The position numbers and the translations under genes were made by a program. The notes under the pieces are model-generated. The model made no database searches. It saw nothing but the letters and a program-made list of their open reading frames with translations, and was not told the origin of the DNA. Below, piece by piece: positions 50,261 through 63,815 of a DNA stretch of 64,000 nt. Source of the DNA: Cinclus cinclus (lineage: Eukaryota; Chordata; Aves; Passeriformes; Cinclidae); NCBI RefSeq assembly GCF_963662255.1, contig NC_085049.1, positions 54,855,158 through 54,919,157 of the forward strand. The letters run 5' to 3'. Each line of letters starts with the position of its first letter. Position 1 is the stretch's first letter.

Positions 50261-53200
50261 TCACAGCTCAAAACTAAGCCATGTGATGTTTCCCTCTGGG
50301 AATCATTACTGGCTGTGTGCACCAAAACCATCCCCAGTATCTTCTGCAGCTCTGATGGCTCCATGGGTCCCACACGTGGGGAGAGGGGAAAAAAAGACCA
50401 TCAAAGATGGGATGAAACTGCCTCCACCTATACCACCAGTTCTGGTACCAGCCTCTGCTCAGAAGGAGGTAAAAAGAATACCCTCTCCAAAATCTATGGC
50501 ACAGGCAGGGGTTGTGAGCATCTAATATTGCCAGGCACTTCCAAACTGCTCTGCACAAGCACAGCCCCAGCTTCACTGCTGCTCTGCCTTCCAGAAACAG
50601 ATAGAAAAGAGGGAGCACAGCTTTTGGCTTCCCATCCCTCTGTGAGTCAGCTTGCAGAGTGTGCTGGGCAGGAAGCGTAGAAAAATAAATTGCTTTCTTC
50701 AAGGCTGCAATAAATTACTCGTTTCCATTTGCTGGAAAGAGGATTTATACTCACTCTCTGAACTGGTGTAGAGAGATTATGAAGTATTTTCCAACACACT
50801 TCATGCTTCTTTGCTTTTGTTTCACACAAATAACTGGAATTGAACTATGAATACTTCAAAAGTATGACAGTTGCAAAGGTTTCGGTACATTCAGTCATAT
50901 CTTTGAGAGAAATGCCTGTCTTCCTTTTCAAGCTTCTTGGCTGCTTAGCAGAGCAAAACGGGTAGAATTTATTTTTACAGAGCTTGATCAAGATCACTGT
51001 GTACAGAAAAGTATCTCCAGGTCTAAGTATCTGGGCAGAGGGCATGGCAGGCAGTAGGTGCCCATTTCCATATCAAATCTCCTTGTCTGCTGAGTCACTA
51101 CTGGCATCAACATTTACAGCTGAGAAAAAAAAAAAAAGGCGGTATTTTCATCAAAGTGAAAATCTGTTTCACTTGATTTCAGGAAGTTAGTTCATGCGTT
51201 TGTTTTAGTCTAATGAACCTAAGTTTGCCTTGTTTCCAGCTGAGTTGTGTGAATATAAATAAAGGTAGAACTAGCCATAGTGTGGTGTCACAGATTTTTA
51301 AGCAGCTGAGTCTGACTACTTAAATACCACAAACCACTGACCCTTCCCCAGCAATTTCTGCATGCAGTACATTCAGACCCATTGAAAACAATCTTCCACT
51401 CTCTATTATCTACCAAGGCTATTTTTAGGACCATAGTGAGATATGAACTGTTTTTTTCCACCAAGAGAGGCTGTGACTTTTAAGCTGGTTCCAGCACTTG
51501 CACATACCACCCGTGCTTGAACAAATTCCAGTGGGCTCTTGCAATAGTGTTGTGGAGAGTCAAAAAATGAGCATCAGGACAGAGAAGGAAGTTCCCTGAA
51601 AAAGGGAAACCAGCTTGCTCCCACTGAGTGATATGTTAAAAAAGATGCTTAAAGAAAATTATTAAAAATTATTTTCTTTGGGTGAAGAGGGAGAGGAAGG
51701 TTAAATACACATAAACCTCTCCTTTCTGAAAGCTGTGAACTGAATCCATTCCCACCCAGCAATGGGAAGTGGGTGAGCCCAGCCAGTTTCACAGCTCTGC
51801 TTCCTTTCTTTGAGACTCGAAGGTGGGAAGTGCAATGTGCCAAGTGCCAATGGGGTGTGGAGGTAAAGAATAGGTTGATCAACCAGGGGAGGAAGAGAAA
51901 GGGAGTGCAGAGGATGTTGGGGGGTGGGGAGAGAAAAGGTACATTGTTCTTTCTCCAGAGCCAAGTAAGAAAGAATATAAAGTCTGGCATCATATAATAT
52001 TTTTTCCAGGGGAGTCTCTGCCTATGGCTCTTGGCCCAGACATCACCAAGCCAAGAGTAAAAGAAACAAAGCTACAAAATGATGTGGTCCCTGAGGTGGT
52101 TGCAATCAAATGATAAGGAGGGGGATGCTGATAATGCAGTTGTATAGAAATGCCACTTCCAGAGGCTGCACAAAGGAGAAAAAGGAAAGGCAAGGGGTAG
52201 GCTGAATAACTGTCTAACTGGCCTCTGGACCTTCCAGGTGGGAAGAAGGAACAGATACTCCCATGGAGAAATGAAGCATCCAAAGGGTTCTGAAAAGGTA
52301 TTCTCATGAGGACTTCTTTTTGTAAGCTTCTTACCACATGATTATACCTTTGCTGTGTCCACTGTGTCCACAAAAAAAGTTATCTTGAGATTCCAGCCCT
52401 GAGCCAGATGCAGTACTAAACAGCATCATACAGGACGTGTGATTCTAAGAACGAGCTTCTGCACTGTCACACAAAACATTTCATGCAGTCACTGAAAAGC
52501 TGACAAAAGGCCACTCTGAGTATAAGCAAAATTAGTGCCTGGCCTTGTGCAATCTGCTAACACATCTCTGAGAGCTCTCCCTTTCAGGGAAAGAGTAAGG
52601 TTGACACAATGCCATTGTTTTGGAGATTGTTAATTTTCACATCCTAAAAGCCAGATCATCTCCATGGTGATACTGCCTGGGAGACAAGGACTCAACAAAA
52701 TCCTTATTAATTATTTATCAGCAGCCCAAATCTATTGTTTGATACATTGGCAAACTATGCAGTAATCGGGGGAGTTGTTCAAAGCAGTAACCGGTGCCAT
52801 TTGCACCTAAGTGAGTCTTTGCTGATTTAAATCTCAGCTTCTGCTCCACTTTGTTCCATCACATGTTTGCTCATGTCATGCACATTACCAAGGACAAAAC
52901 ACTGTTATTGTTGTTGCAAGCCAGCAGCTGCACACATAAAGGGCAAGGATGCACGTGTCTCGATGCACCTCTCAGGTCCATGTGCTTGTATGAGGTAAAG
53001 CTGCTTCACTATGCATGGTACCAGCATATAGCATATATCAGCATCTCCCTGTTCCATTCCCCTTTTCACAATGTACCAGACAGATTATATTTCTAAAAAC
53101 CGAAGCTGATGTCACTACTTGTAGAGAAACTCATTCCTGTGCCAAGCACTGGAAGTCCCGAGTCAGTGTGATAAATGTTAAATCAAAATTCTGTTTGCAT

Positions 53201-54660
53201 AAGCTGAGGCACAATGTGCTACTGTCTCTGGGAGAATGAAGGTATGATTACCTCAGGTTTAATTTCCCTTTTCTGGTTCTGCTGGACACATTTGCTGCTA
53301 TCATATCATAAATGATGATTCACCAAGTGTAGAAGAGGAATTAACTATTCACAAACACTCAGCAAGAGGATTATATATTCTCTCTGGTTCCCCCTTTATC
53401 CACAGAGAATGATGTTTGTGGAATCAAGTTTTAATGAGCAGTAGATGGTACCAGATGAATACATTTATACTGTACATATATAAAGTGGGTGCCAGGAGGA
53501 ACATACAACACCCTTCCTCCACTTCTTTCCTTGCCCCCGCATATGGTGCTTGTTATCAGGATTTGCGAGCACATTTCCTGAGTAACTGCTGCCTTACTGG
53601 GAAATTTGCATCCCTTCATTGTCTGGTACCCACTACCCTCAGCTATGTATAAAAAGCCTGGCATATTTACACCATGCATTCTCTGACAAATTTCCCTGGC
53701 AGATCTTTGTTCACTTAATGCTGACAATCTTTGCCTCAAGTCACCTATGTCAGAAATATAGTAAAAACCTTCTCCCTTCCCAAAAGATTTTTACATCACA
53801 TTACTGGAGCCCTAAGTCATAGCACTGTTCAGTTCTAGAAGAAAGATCCTACAAATAACCACCATCCCAACCAATAATGATGCATCTCCCATAGTGATGC
53901 CTCAAGCTACCCCTTCTCAACCCTCCCCACTGTCCCAACAGCATGCTACCACAAATCTGCATCCACTTCAATCCTCCTTGATCCACAGTAAAACAAATTT
54001 GCTGTGGTAGGAGCAGAGGTTGCAGAAGATTTGTTGAGAAGCAAAGATCTGATATGACCAGGTTATTAAAAATGTTTGCAGCTGTGTCCTGTCAGGACTG
54101 GAGCCCAAGGCTGGTCTGGCATCCTGGGAGAGTCTCTATCATGCAGACTTCACCATCCTGGAAAAAAAAGAGTGGGACTGCTTACATTTTCTCTGATACA
54201 CTTCTAAATGTAACTCCATATCCTCCATATCATGCACAGATCAATGGAAGACCATCTCCTTTCCAAAGTCTAATAACTAGACTTTGGAAACTCCCATTCA
54301 ACTAAATACCTTCAAATTTTCAAGAAAAGATCATGCTCTGGCACATAAGAAATTAGATCAGGAAAGAAACTGGGGTAGGAGATTCCCCCAAGGCAATGGA
54401 TGTTCATAACTGTAATTTAAAAATAAAAAAAAAAATAATTGACAGCCTCAACTATGGATCATTCTCCTTAATAACATTACCCAGCACTGAATGCCACATT
54501 CACTCAAAAGATGAAAACTGCATTTACAGTTCTTACATTAACTTCTAGTGAAGTTGCCAAGCAGATGTTTATTTTTGGCTTCCACATTTACCAAAGCCAA
54601 ATGCTACACTGAGTTGGGATTTCACAAAGTCTAATTGCTTTTCTTCCAGGTTACAATTTT

Positions 54661-54731
54661 GTTGGAACAAAAAAAGGAAAAGAAAAAAATGGAAGGGGGG
54701 GAGGGGAAGGGGGGGAAGCAGAAAAAAAAAA
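54661..54731. repeat. Homopurine tract with G-runs in NUAK1 intron 1
   Basis: The stretch is almost purely A and G. Its core at 54691-54717 has G-runs of 7, 4 and 7. See the finding on G-quadruplex and triplex potential. Confidence 0.9.
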
Positions 54732-57700
54732 GCTAACTTTTAAGTAGGAAAGAAACTGGTAGCATCCATTTCTATCATGTCTGTTTATATCATAGTTTAC
54801 ATGAGGTTAGAATTGTGCAATCATTATTGATCAACTTCCAAACACAGCATAGCTCCATCAAGCACATGTGCAAAAGAGGAAAAGTCACTGAAAGCAAATC
54901 CTGTGTCAGTCAGTCTTTTAACTTCTGCAAGTCTGTGTGCAGACTGTTTAGCACTAATTAAATTACTGGCAAGTCAGGATAAAGAGGAGTGAAAGAATTC
55001 ACAAGCCCCAAGTTTACTGTTCTCAGTGTTACATGGGTATTACAGATCCACTGTCCAAAAACTGGAAGATAGATTTCACAGTAATTTTGGGGCTTGATCT
55101 CACAGCTACCACAGCTGCTGATGTAATGCAAAATGCTAACCTGAGGCAGCAGAGAGGGACTTTAACTCAACGTTGTTTTTTCATTGTGAATAAGCAGTGA
55201 ACCACTCTGAAGTAATCCTCCAAAGCAAGAGTGCACACTGTTCAAGGCATCAGTTTGGGGATGAAACACAAAACCAAGATCTTGGCTATGTCATTACAAA
55301 AAACCCTTTATGATTTTCTTAAGAAGACAGGTATCTGGTGCCTGGATCTAGTTCCAGTTTGTAAATTACACAGTCTCCTGTAATTCCTCCAATAATTTAA
55401 ATTGGAAATGGGGTTATTCACACCCTCTAAGCAACTGCTGCAAACTGTTACAATGTGCTGCTAAATAATGGTAACCTCAGCAGTTACCAGAGTCTCTAAA
55501 GTGATTTTACAGGTTCAGGTGAAAGGTACTACATCAGTAGTACAGCAAGGCTGGAATTCACATTAAACAAGGAAGAGGCTTAGACATTGTTTGAACTCTT
55601 AGAACCAGTTTTTTCCCAAGAAGCTAACTCACAGTGGATTTTCATTCATTGGTGCGTTCTGCTTGAGAAAGTTGTGGATAAATAAATGTAACTCGGCTTA
55701 TTCTCTCTTTTCCACTGAAGTTTCTGCGAGTTCAGAGAAATCTCAGAACCACTGAGAGCTTTGCACATCTTTACAATGCCTCTTCCACCACAAATGTGAA
55801 GTCAGCTGGTATTATGTGGATCTTTTGATTTTACTCTCCTGTTCTACAGTCCTTCAGGAAAAAAAAAAAAAAAGCAGTGCTGTTTCACCATGAGAATTAC
55901 AACAGCACAAGGAAAAAGCTTGGGAAGAGTACTTTTTAAAAGTAATGTCTGTACTTTCATGCACCACAACACTCACTAAAACTCAATACCATACCATTCA
56001 ACCACCTCCAATTCCTAATTAACAGAATGAAATTTTTAAGTGTGGAGAGATTTTTAAAGCTGAATTTATAGACTTCAAGCTTTTTGATTAACATTGATGA
56101 GCAAAGATTCATTGTGCAGAGATGGTGGGCCACAGTAATTACATGATGGAGAGTCATAGTTTATGTTTAAACAGCAAAGAAGGAAGGGTTAATGACACAG
56201 AACTATCAGAAGCACCTGTATCAAGTGTACTTTCCTAAACTGATCTAAGGTGGATCAAAATATGAATGCCATTTCCTGTTGGGAATCTAGCAGACCATAA
56301 ACCCACATCCTATCTGGAAAAATACTCTTGGACAACAAAAAGATTGGCAATCGTGTATCAAAGCCTCACCCAAATTATTTTGCTCCAGGGCTTACAGATC
56401 ACTTTCAATATTAAATTTGTTTTTGTTAACACACTGCTTCAGTATTACATTGTTCTGCCTGGACATTACCTATTTAATGGTCCCTCCTGGGAAAGGACCA
56501 TCTTAGAATTTATGACTGAATGGGGTGGAATTACTACAGCGGGAGGAAAGGAGTTTGCTAAGATTTCTTCCCCATCCGTCTCTGATTTCTGAGAAATATT
56601 TATACCCCCGAAGGTAGAGGAACCTCCTGTTGTTCCCTTCTGTTTATTGAAAGTAAATTAGCAGGGCCACACTAATGGCTCAGTGGAGAGAGTAACACAG
56701 GAACAGCAACACTCTCGCTCCCTGCAGCCAGTTGGGCTGGGAATGGATGTGAGAGGGTGAAGAACGAATTACACTTTCCTACAATTAAGTGGCGGTGATC
56801 CAGCAATTCTGCAGCCTTAAATGCATAATTCCAGCTTTCCCTGCTAGAAGAGGAGTTCACAACTGCAGGCAGTTGTTCTAAGTAGTTATGAGGAGTCTTA
56901 ACTTTGGAGGGGAAAAAGCACAAAGCAATTATTTTTCAGCACGGAAAGCTTTTGTCCAAGAACTCCCGCAGACCCTTCGAGCTCCAGGACTGTTGCCCCC
57001 TTCTTCAACATCCACAAACACCTTTTTTGGCATGTGCTCTGCCTGGAGTCAGTTGAACAAGAGAGAGTTAGAACTCATGTTTCTGGGATCCCCTTGCCAG
57101 AAGCTAAGATGTTAGGTAGTGTAACAACAGCAGCCCAGGCTTCCCCACTACACACTGCCAGTGACCTTCACACAGACTTGGACATACCCCCTTCCTCAGA
57201 GTGAGGAGCAATTCCCATTCATGCTGCTCGGTCCAGAAACTCATCTCAGCAAGTCCACAAATCATGTCAGAGCAAACAGGACTATTAAAGCAGTGCTGCA
57301 TAATGTGAATTGCTGTCCACAAGGGACTGGACCAAAAGACTGCCTAACCCACTTTGTTTAACTAAAAGTTAAACAATCCTGAAAGGGGAAGCTGCATTGA
57401 GACTCTGGAAATTACAACTTTAATCTCATTTGAGCCACACATTCCTCAGTCAAACTGCAGAAATAATTTAAGAACCAACTCCCAAATAAGACATTTTTCT
57501 ACATTTCCTACACTTCCTGGAAATATATTACTTCCAGTGCTGTGAAGTAAAAGTAGACTTATTAATTTACCCAGGTTAAAGTTCTTCCAGTAGCACCAAT
57601 AAACTCTAATGTCAGGCTAATTATATGCATTTCAGCAGTTTTGCATATTCACATTGCTCAAAGCAACATCACACAACACCAGTGGAACACCGATCACTTC

Positions 57701-59955
57701 CAGCTCAACCCCACAAACCATTCGTGCATATTGCATTCATCACTCACTCGCACTGCACTGCCCGTGGCAGGAATCCATAGTGCTTCCCTAAAAACACAGC
57801 AAGCTTCATTTCCCTTCCTTGGGCATGCTTTAATACAGCTCCAAGGTGCCAGATTTTACTGAGTTATTTAAACAGCGTCTAGAGTTTTGCTGGGCAGATA
57901 AGAAGAATAACTTGGGTGTGCAGTAAAACAAAGATATAGCTGTTTGTGCCAAACATTCAGTTTATGGCAATACTTCATAGGAATTATTCCCCATAACAAC
58001 TGAACTGTCATATCCTACAACTACATCCCAGGCAACCTCCCAGCTGAACTCACTACGGCTGCTGTCTGATGTGCTCTACATACAAACACCCAGAACTAAC
58101 CAGATGTTCTCTATGTAAAACATTTGGTTTGAAACACGCAGTGCTTCTTTCCAAAAATCCATTACATTTGTTTAATGGACTTGCACAGTTCAACTAAAAT
58201 ATCCTGGAGCAGACATTTGACTGCAACTCTACTCTACAAGCCCCATCTGCAAAAAGAAAAAAAAAAAAAAAAGAGAAAGAAAGAAAAAGCAAATGAGACT
58301 GCTTTACATGATTTATGCTGTCTTTATGATCAGCCAGTTCATAAAATACAAGCTCTGCTCTACAGACAATAACACAAATCGCTTTCAAGTATATTGTTTA
58401 GTCCTTGCCTGTGTTAAACAAATATTTCAATTGAAACAAAGGGCCAAACTCTACTCTTCATCTTACAAGCGTTAACGCAACTGAGAGCAGCATTTTACCC
58501 ACGTACATCACAGGGGATGAAATATTTTCGTTTTATGCTCAGTGAGTGACATCCAATAATGATAACCAGTTACGCTCACAGTTGAAGAGTTTTCCTTTCA
58601 TCCAAGAAAGGCTCGAAGGAGGTTGAAGTACAGCATGAAATCCTTCTCCCTGATAAATTCCTTGTGAGCAATGCAGAGCCCAAGACGAGGCCTATCACAG
58701 GTTCCCTTAGACCACATTTGCATAATTAAATGCCAGACAGAAAGGGAGAATGCTTTGTTTTACTGAAACACAGGTAGAAAACTCTCAAACTACACAGAAA
58801 AAAACCCTGTAGCTGAAAAGGATGGCTAGTCTCCAGCCTGGATGAAATGCACTGCACAGTCCAGCTAAAGGCCCTCATTCCTGCCAGGTTGTGCTGACAC
58901 AATGGCAATAGAGTTGTATCAAGTGGCACTCAACAGTGATGAGCTGTCTCCAAGGCACAAAAGACAATTTGAAAATTTGAAAAATTGGCACCATCCCTTC
59001 AAAGCATGACTAAAGCCATGGAGGAGGACATTCATTTTAAGAGCAATTTTCCTGAGCTGTTTATACCCCCACAAGGAATGGCTCAGCACAATGCTGGAGC
59101 TGTGGCTGACCTCGGCTCTCCCCGTGGCTCCACCACAGACTTTCCAGATGAACCTCAGGGAAACCACTCACCTCCTAGATGCCCAAAGCATGGTTGTAAC
59201 AACTGGCCCCTACAGGAGTTGAAGCTTAAACCCACAGATCACCATTTAATTCCTTCACCTCATTTTGATACCCTGAAGAGAATAAAAAAACACGACAAAG
59301 GAAGAAGCATGAAGGATGCTACTCCTCACATACAGTCCCGATTAAAATGGTATCTTCCCAAGACGGCAATGTGAGCATCTCCGAGTTACATCCCTACACA
59401 AATCAGCTAAGCCTGCATTGCCTCCAGCAGGTATTTACAGGAATTTTCCAGGTTCCATGCCACATGGCATTAGAACACGAACCAGATGGGAAGGTTGTGC
59501 TCTCCCCTCTTCTCCCAAAGACCATTGTATTTCCTCACACCAAAACAACAGCCTGCTGAATCTGCTGCACCAGGTGTCCCCAGGCATCTCCAGGCACCTT
59601 CACTCCTCCTTCCTGAGCTGCACACTGCTGGGGAAGCCGTAAAGTTTGATTTGTGCAGAGTAGCAGAAATATGCAAATAAGTGACAGCTCTGAACATGTC
59701 CCTTTTCTGCTGTTTCTTTAAAAAATGCTTTGCTGTCTTCCCCATCAGACTTGTGTGCAAAGGACTTAACCTTTTTGTGTCAACAACAAAGTGCCATTTA
59801 ACAAAAAGGAGCATTAGTTTAGCTACCACACAGCTCAAAAAGATATTTCTAGCCAACCCTCATTGCTATCTTCTGTGATTAAAAACATATTCACACTCAT
59901 TTTTAAAGTAACACTTGTAGCACAAATAAAGGGAGCTATCTTTCATTATCAGGCA

Positions 59956-59999
59956 TTTAATAGAGATTAGAAATATCTTTAATAGAGATTAGAAATATC
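59956..59999. repeat. Exact 22-bp tandem duplication in NUAK1 intron 1
   Basis: The unit TTTAATAGAGATTAGAAATA plus TC occurs twice without mismatch (59956-59977 and 59978-59999). Confidence 0.95.
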
Positions 60000-60739
60000 A
60001 ACAGAGATCAAATGCCTTATTGCGCAAAAGAAACATGATATGAAGGCTTTGAGATCTCCACCAGCAGGACCCCAATTTTTCTGATCTACCAAGGACTAGC
60101 TAAATTTAGTCTCTGAACTTGGTATCTTTTTGCAGGAACAATAAATTACTATTTTTTTAAGCCTAATGTCCCTTAACTAGTGTCGTTATTCTGAGGCTGC
60201 TGCTCAGGGCCAAACACACTGACTCAGCTCCACGGCCCAGCCAGACATTGGGATAATTGCAAGTCCCTCAAGCCACCAGACCTCAGAACAAAGACACTGC
60301 TCCAGCCTTAAGTGGTCCCGCTGCGCCAGAGGGGCTCTGAGATCACCACAGGCCAAGGCTACCCAGGAAGGAGAGGCAACAGGGAAAGCACAGCCTGCCA
60401 AGCCCGATGATGCTTCATCACAGAGGCAGCCAGCCCCACACAAAGTGCAGCAGACCCTCCCGTTCACCAGGCTGGCATCCCAGGGACCCAGCAGCAAGGG
60501 CTCCCAGGCACCAGCTGAGCTGACGTGGGAAATGCTGACAGTGAGAAGGGAGGGCTGAGGAGCAATCCAGAAATTAACAGTTACATTAGGAGCATATTAA
60601 ACTCAGCAACCTCAGCTGCTGTCTTCTTAATACTTACAAAAACAAGACGTGGATTTATTTTGTGATTTTCGCATTCACCTACAACTGGCCAGGATGGTGT
60701 CACACATGCCAGCCTCGTCCCACAGTTGCTCTGTGACTC

Positions 60740-60776
60740 GTTTTTGTTTTTTTTGGTTTTTTGTTTTTTTTTTAAG
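60740..60776. repeat. Poly-T low-complexity tract in NUAK1 intron 1
   Basis: T-runs interrupted by G on the plus strand, giving an A-rich stretch in the NUAK1 pre-mRNA. Confidence 0.85.
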
Positions 60777-62964
60777 TGAAAGGAACCACCCATTAAAATA
60801 TTTTATTATCACCTACGTTGGTAAGGATAGAGCCTGGAAAAGTCCATACTTGAGCAAGACCCAGGACTTCCATCTATCACATCATGGACCACTGGCAGCT
60901 TTAAGCTCATAATCCATCAGAGCTAAGCAAGTCCCATCTGTCTTTGGAGAGCTGAGGGACACAATGAGTTTGTACCATGCAATAACAGACTGAACTGAGG
61001 ATTGCCCCATGGTCTGTAGTTTAAAATACAAAAATTACGGAGCTCAAAAGAGAGTACTAGAATCATGGAAGGTCAAGGGATGGCTACAACCTTGCTTTGC
61101 AGCACACAGCAAAGGTTACAAGAGGGCCTCCAAGTCTACTGAACATCTGGCATTTTTGGTGTGGGTCCAGGATGCTTGATGGGTATAGCCAGACACAGTA
61201 CACACAGAAAGCACCTTACCCAGCCTCCAAGTGTTCAAAGGTCTAGGATCCCCTAATTTATACAACGTACTATGCTGCCTGTGAAGACACGGTGATAAAT
61301 ATATTCTGTTTAAAAGCAGATACTTCTCAAATCATAACTTGCAGATGCTTGAAGCCTTTCATGTGGGTAAGACAAATGAGAGCCATAGAGACTGATTTTG
61401 TAGCCAGGGAGTACAGGAAGCAACAGCAGGAGAACACTATTGAAAGCCTGGATACACTTATGGCTTTAATGAATTGGTCATCAAATATAACAACACACAT
61501 ATGCAGTTTTTACCTTGCTTTGTAGTTCGCTCCCTGCCCTCCCCAGCTATTCCCCATATATCTAACAAAGTGGAAATTATTTTGAGTTTAGTTTATTAAA
61601 TGGACACACATGGTACTCACATCTGCTGGAAGATATTTGAGGGAAACGCTGACAAATATAATTTACATATTTAGTTGGAGACCTTTTCATCTGAGACATT
61701 TCCTCTGACATATCAACTATCCTAAGTACATCGACCCCATCGGTGCTAATGACAAGAGGTTTTTCTACAAAGTGTCTGGAGCACACCTGGGCAATTTAGG
61801 GACAAATCCTGACTTATGGAGGAGGCAAGGACGAGATTCTCTTGTGGGTCAGAGATTCCCATGCCAACATGCAAACCATCAACACAGAACACACGAGCTG
61901 GGCACTGGCAGCAGCCTCCAGCCTTACCCAGGTCAGGAGCTGCTGAGGCTCTGGCCAGCACACTGAGGAGCCACCACTGGCTTTTGCTGTCCATGCTGTG
62001 AGCTCCTATCCCACCCCAAGCCTGAAGGCAAACCTGCATCCCTGGCTTCAGAGAACCACTCAGAGCTGTGGTAGAAAACATTGTTTGATCACACTTTTTA
62101 CAGGAAAATACACAAGACAACAATAAAGAGAACAGTGTCCTGCTGAGAGGAGCATGGTTACACAGCAAGATGAGGTGCTTTGACATCAGCATCCCAGTTC
62201 ATGTAGATACAGGGTACATTAGCTTGGTACAAGAGGGAGAGACTAGAACCAGGCAGATGCCTGTGTCAAACCAAAGCTCATAAATCAGTTTCCAAATGCC
62301 TGGTATGCAGGTTTTGGAAACGTGTCCCATATGCTCTACATTTGGATAACCATGACTGTACACATATTCACCTGCTGGTGTTCAAGGCTGATATATCCAG
62401 GGCTGGTCTTCAACCTACACATTTGTCATTCTTCCTTGGCACTGCTGTGACCACTGCATGCCTCCTCCCAATTCCTCACTCCAGCACAGACTCTCTGGTT
62501 ACTTATTTACCAGACAAAACACAGACTAACTACAATTTGAGTTCTGTAAGGAATAAACAACTGTTCACAAGAACTGCACATTCCACACGATTTTATTCAA
62601 CATGTATGACCCCGAACTAAAATATATACAATAACTGTCTCCACATGGCAAATCCACATTGTGGTTCCTAAAAAAATAATAATAATTTTTAGAACACATG
62701 ACACTAAAAAAATGCAGTACATTTTAGCAATATCAAATGAAAGACTTTGTACCAGCAATTTCCATTCTCCTGTGTTCTCTAGCACATGGTGCTGTGAAAC
62801 CATTTGTAAAAACACTTCGGCATTTTATAGTGTTTTTAGCTGAAAGCTGCATTAAAAACATTGGCTCAAATTTTGTTGTGAAATTTCACATGTAGAGGGA
62901 ATCACATTAGGCATGCATTAAGCCAAAATGTGCCCTGTTCATTAGTCTAACTTGCTCATATTAA

Positions 62965-63040
62965 CCCTTCCAGAAAGGAATACACTGAGACACAGGGAAG
63001 TTAATTATTTGCCCAAAATTGTTCAATCCAACACAGGAAA
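62965..63040 (-). repeat. MIR-type core-SINE relic in NUAK1 intron 1
   Basis: The plus strand reads GAATACACTGAGACACAGGG, AAGTTAATTATTTGCCCAAA and ATTGTTCAATCC. This closely follows antisense MIR (gaaactgaggcacagagagg, ttaagtgacttgcccaagg, tcacacagc). It is the clearest MIR copy in the window. Confidence 0.7.
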
Positions 63041-63506
63041 ACATAAGGCAACAGTCTCTTGCAAACTTTTAATTTCTTCACCTGTAAGGAAGTGCAACAT
63101 CATTGAAAGATCACTTGATCTTCACTCAAAGCCCAAAGAACAAGCTGTTCTTTAATTTAGTAAAAGATTTGACAAACTGACATATTCAGATGACCCCTTA
63201 CTGGCTACTCATTAATTCAGACTTTCATTCTACTGACCCATACTCCCCTGAACAAATCTGCTTCTCCAACAGAAATTCTCAGTGCAGAAAACTAGTATTC
63301 AGTTCTAGTGCCTTTTTCCTGATGACCTTCATGCTGTAATCTGTTATTTCTGTCTGCACCCCTCAATGTTAAGATCTTCTTTGGCATTTCAATTATTCAA
63401 GTGTTTATATGAAAACTGCAACAATTTCATACAATCAGATAGTAACTCCTATGGTAGTAAGTCCACAATATTCACTGTGAATTACATTAAAAAAATTCCA
63501 GTGGGT

Positions 63507-63554
63507 TTTTTTTTTTCCATTTGCTGGTTTTTTTCCCCCTCTTTTTTTTTTTAA
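63507..63554. repeat. Poly-T/pyrimidine tract in NUAK1 intron 1
   Basis: Two long T-runs are separated by CCATTTGCTGG and a C-run on the plus strand. Confidence 0.85.
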
Positions 63555-63792
63555 ACCATGGTCTCGGAACACATCTAACAGTTAAGGGTGGAACAAATAA
63601 CACATTAACAGCAAAACTATTTTCAAGCCCATATACTCTTTCCAACTTCTATTCATTCCAGATCTAGAATTTCCATGCATGCAGAAGATGACCCGAGTTT
63701 CACTAACATGCCTTCAGCATCATGAAAACACTGTCCAGATTTAGTCCCATTACGACTCCCTAAAGGAACTCAGTTTGAATATCTTAAATAAA

Positions 63793-63815
63793 TACATACA
63801 TACATACATACATAC
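63793..63815. repeat. (CATA)n microsatellite in NUAK1 intron 1
   Basis: About six TACA units follow an AAATAAA stretch. Confidence 0.93.

Noticed and set aside
58240..58290. A-rich tract as a retroposon tail
   Set aside because: No retroposon body or target-site duplication could be seen around it.
60180..60560. GC-richer stretch with a 97-codon frame
   Set aside because: Few CpG, no homology, no kinase-exon sequence; not exon 1 of NUAK1.
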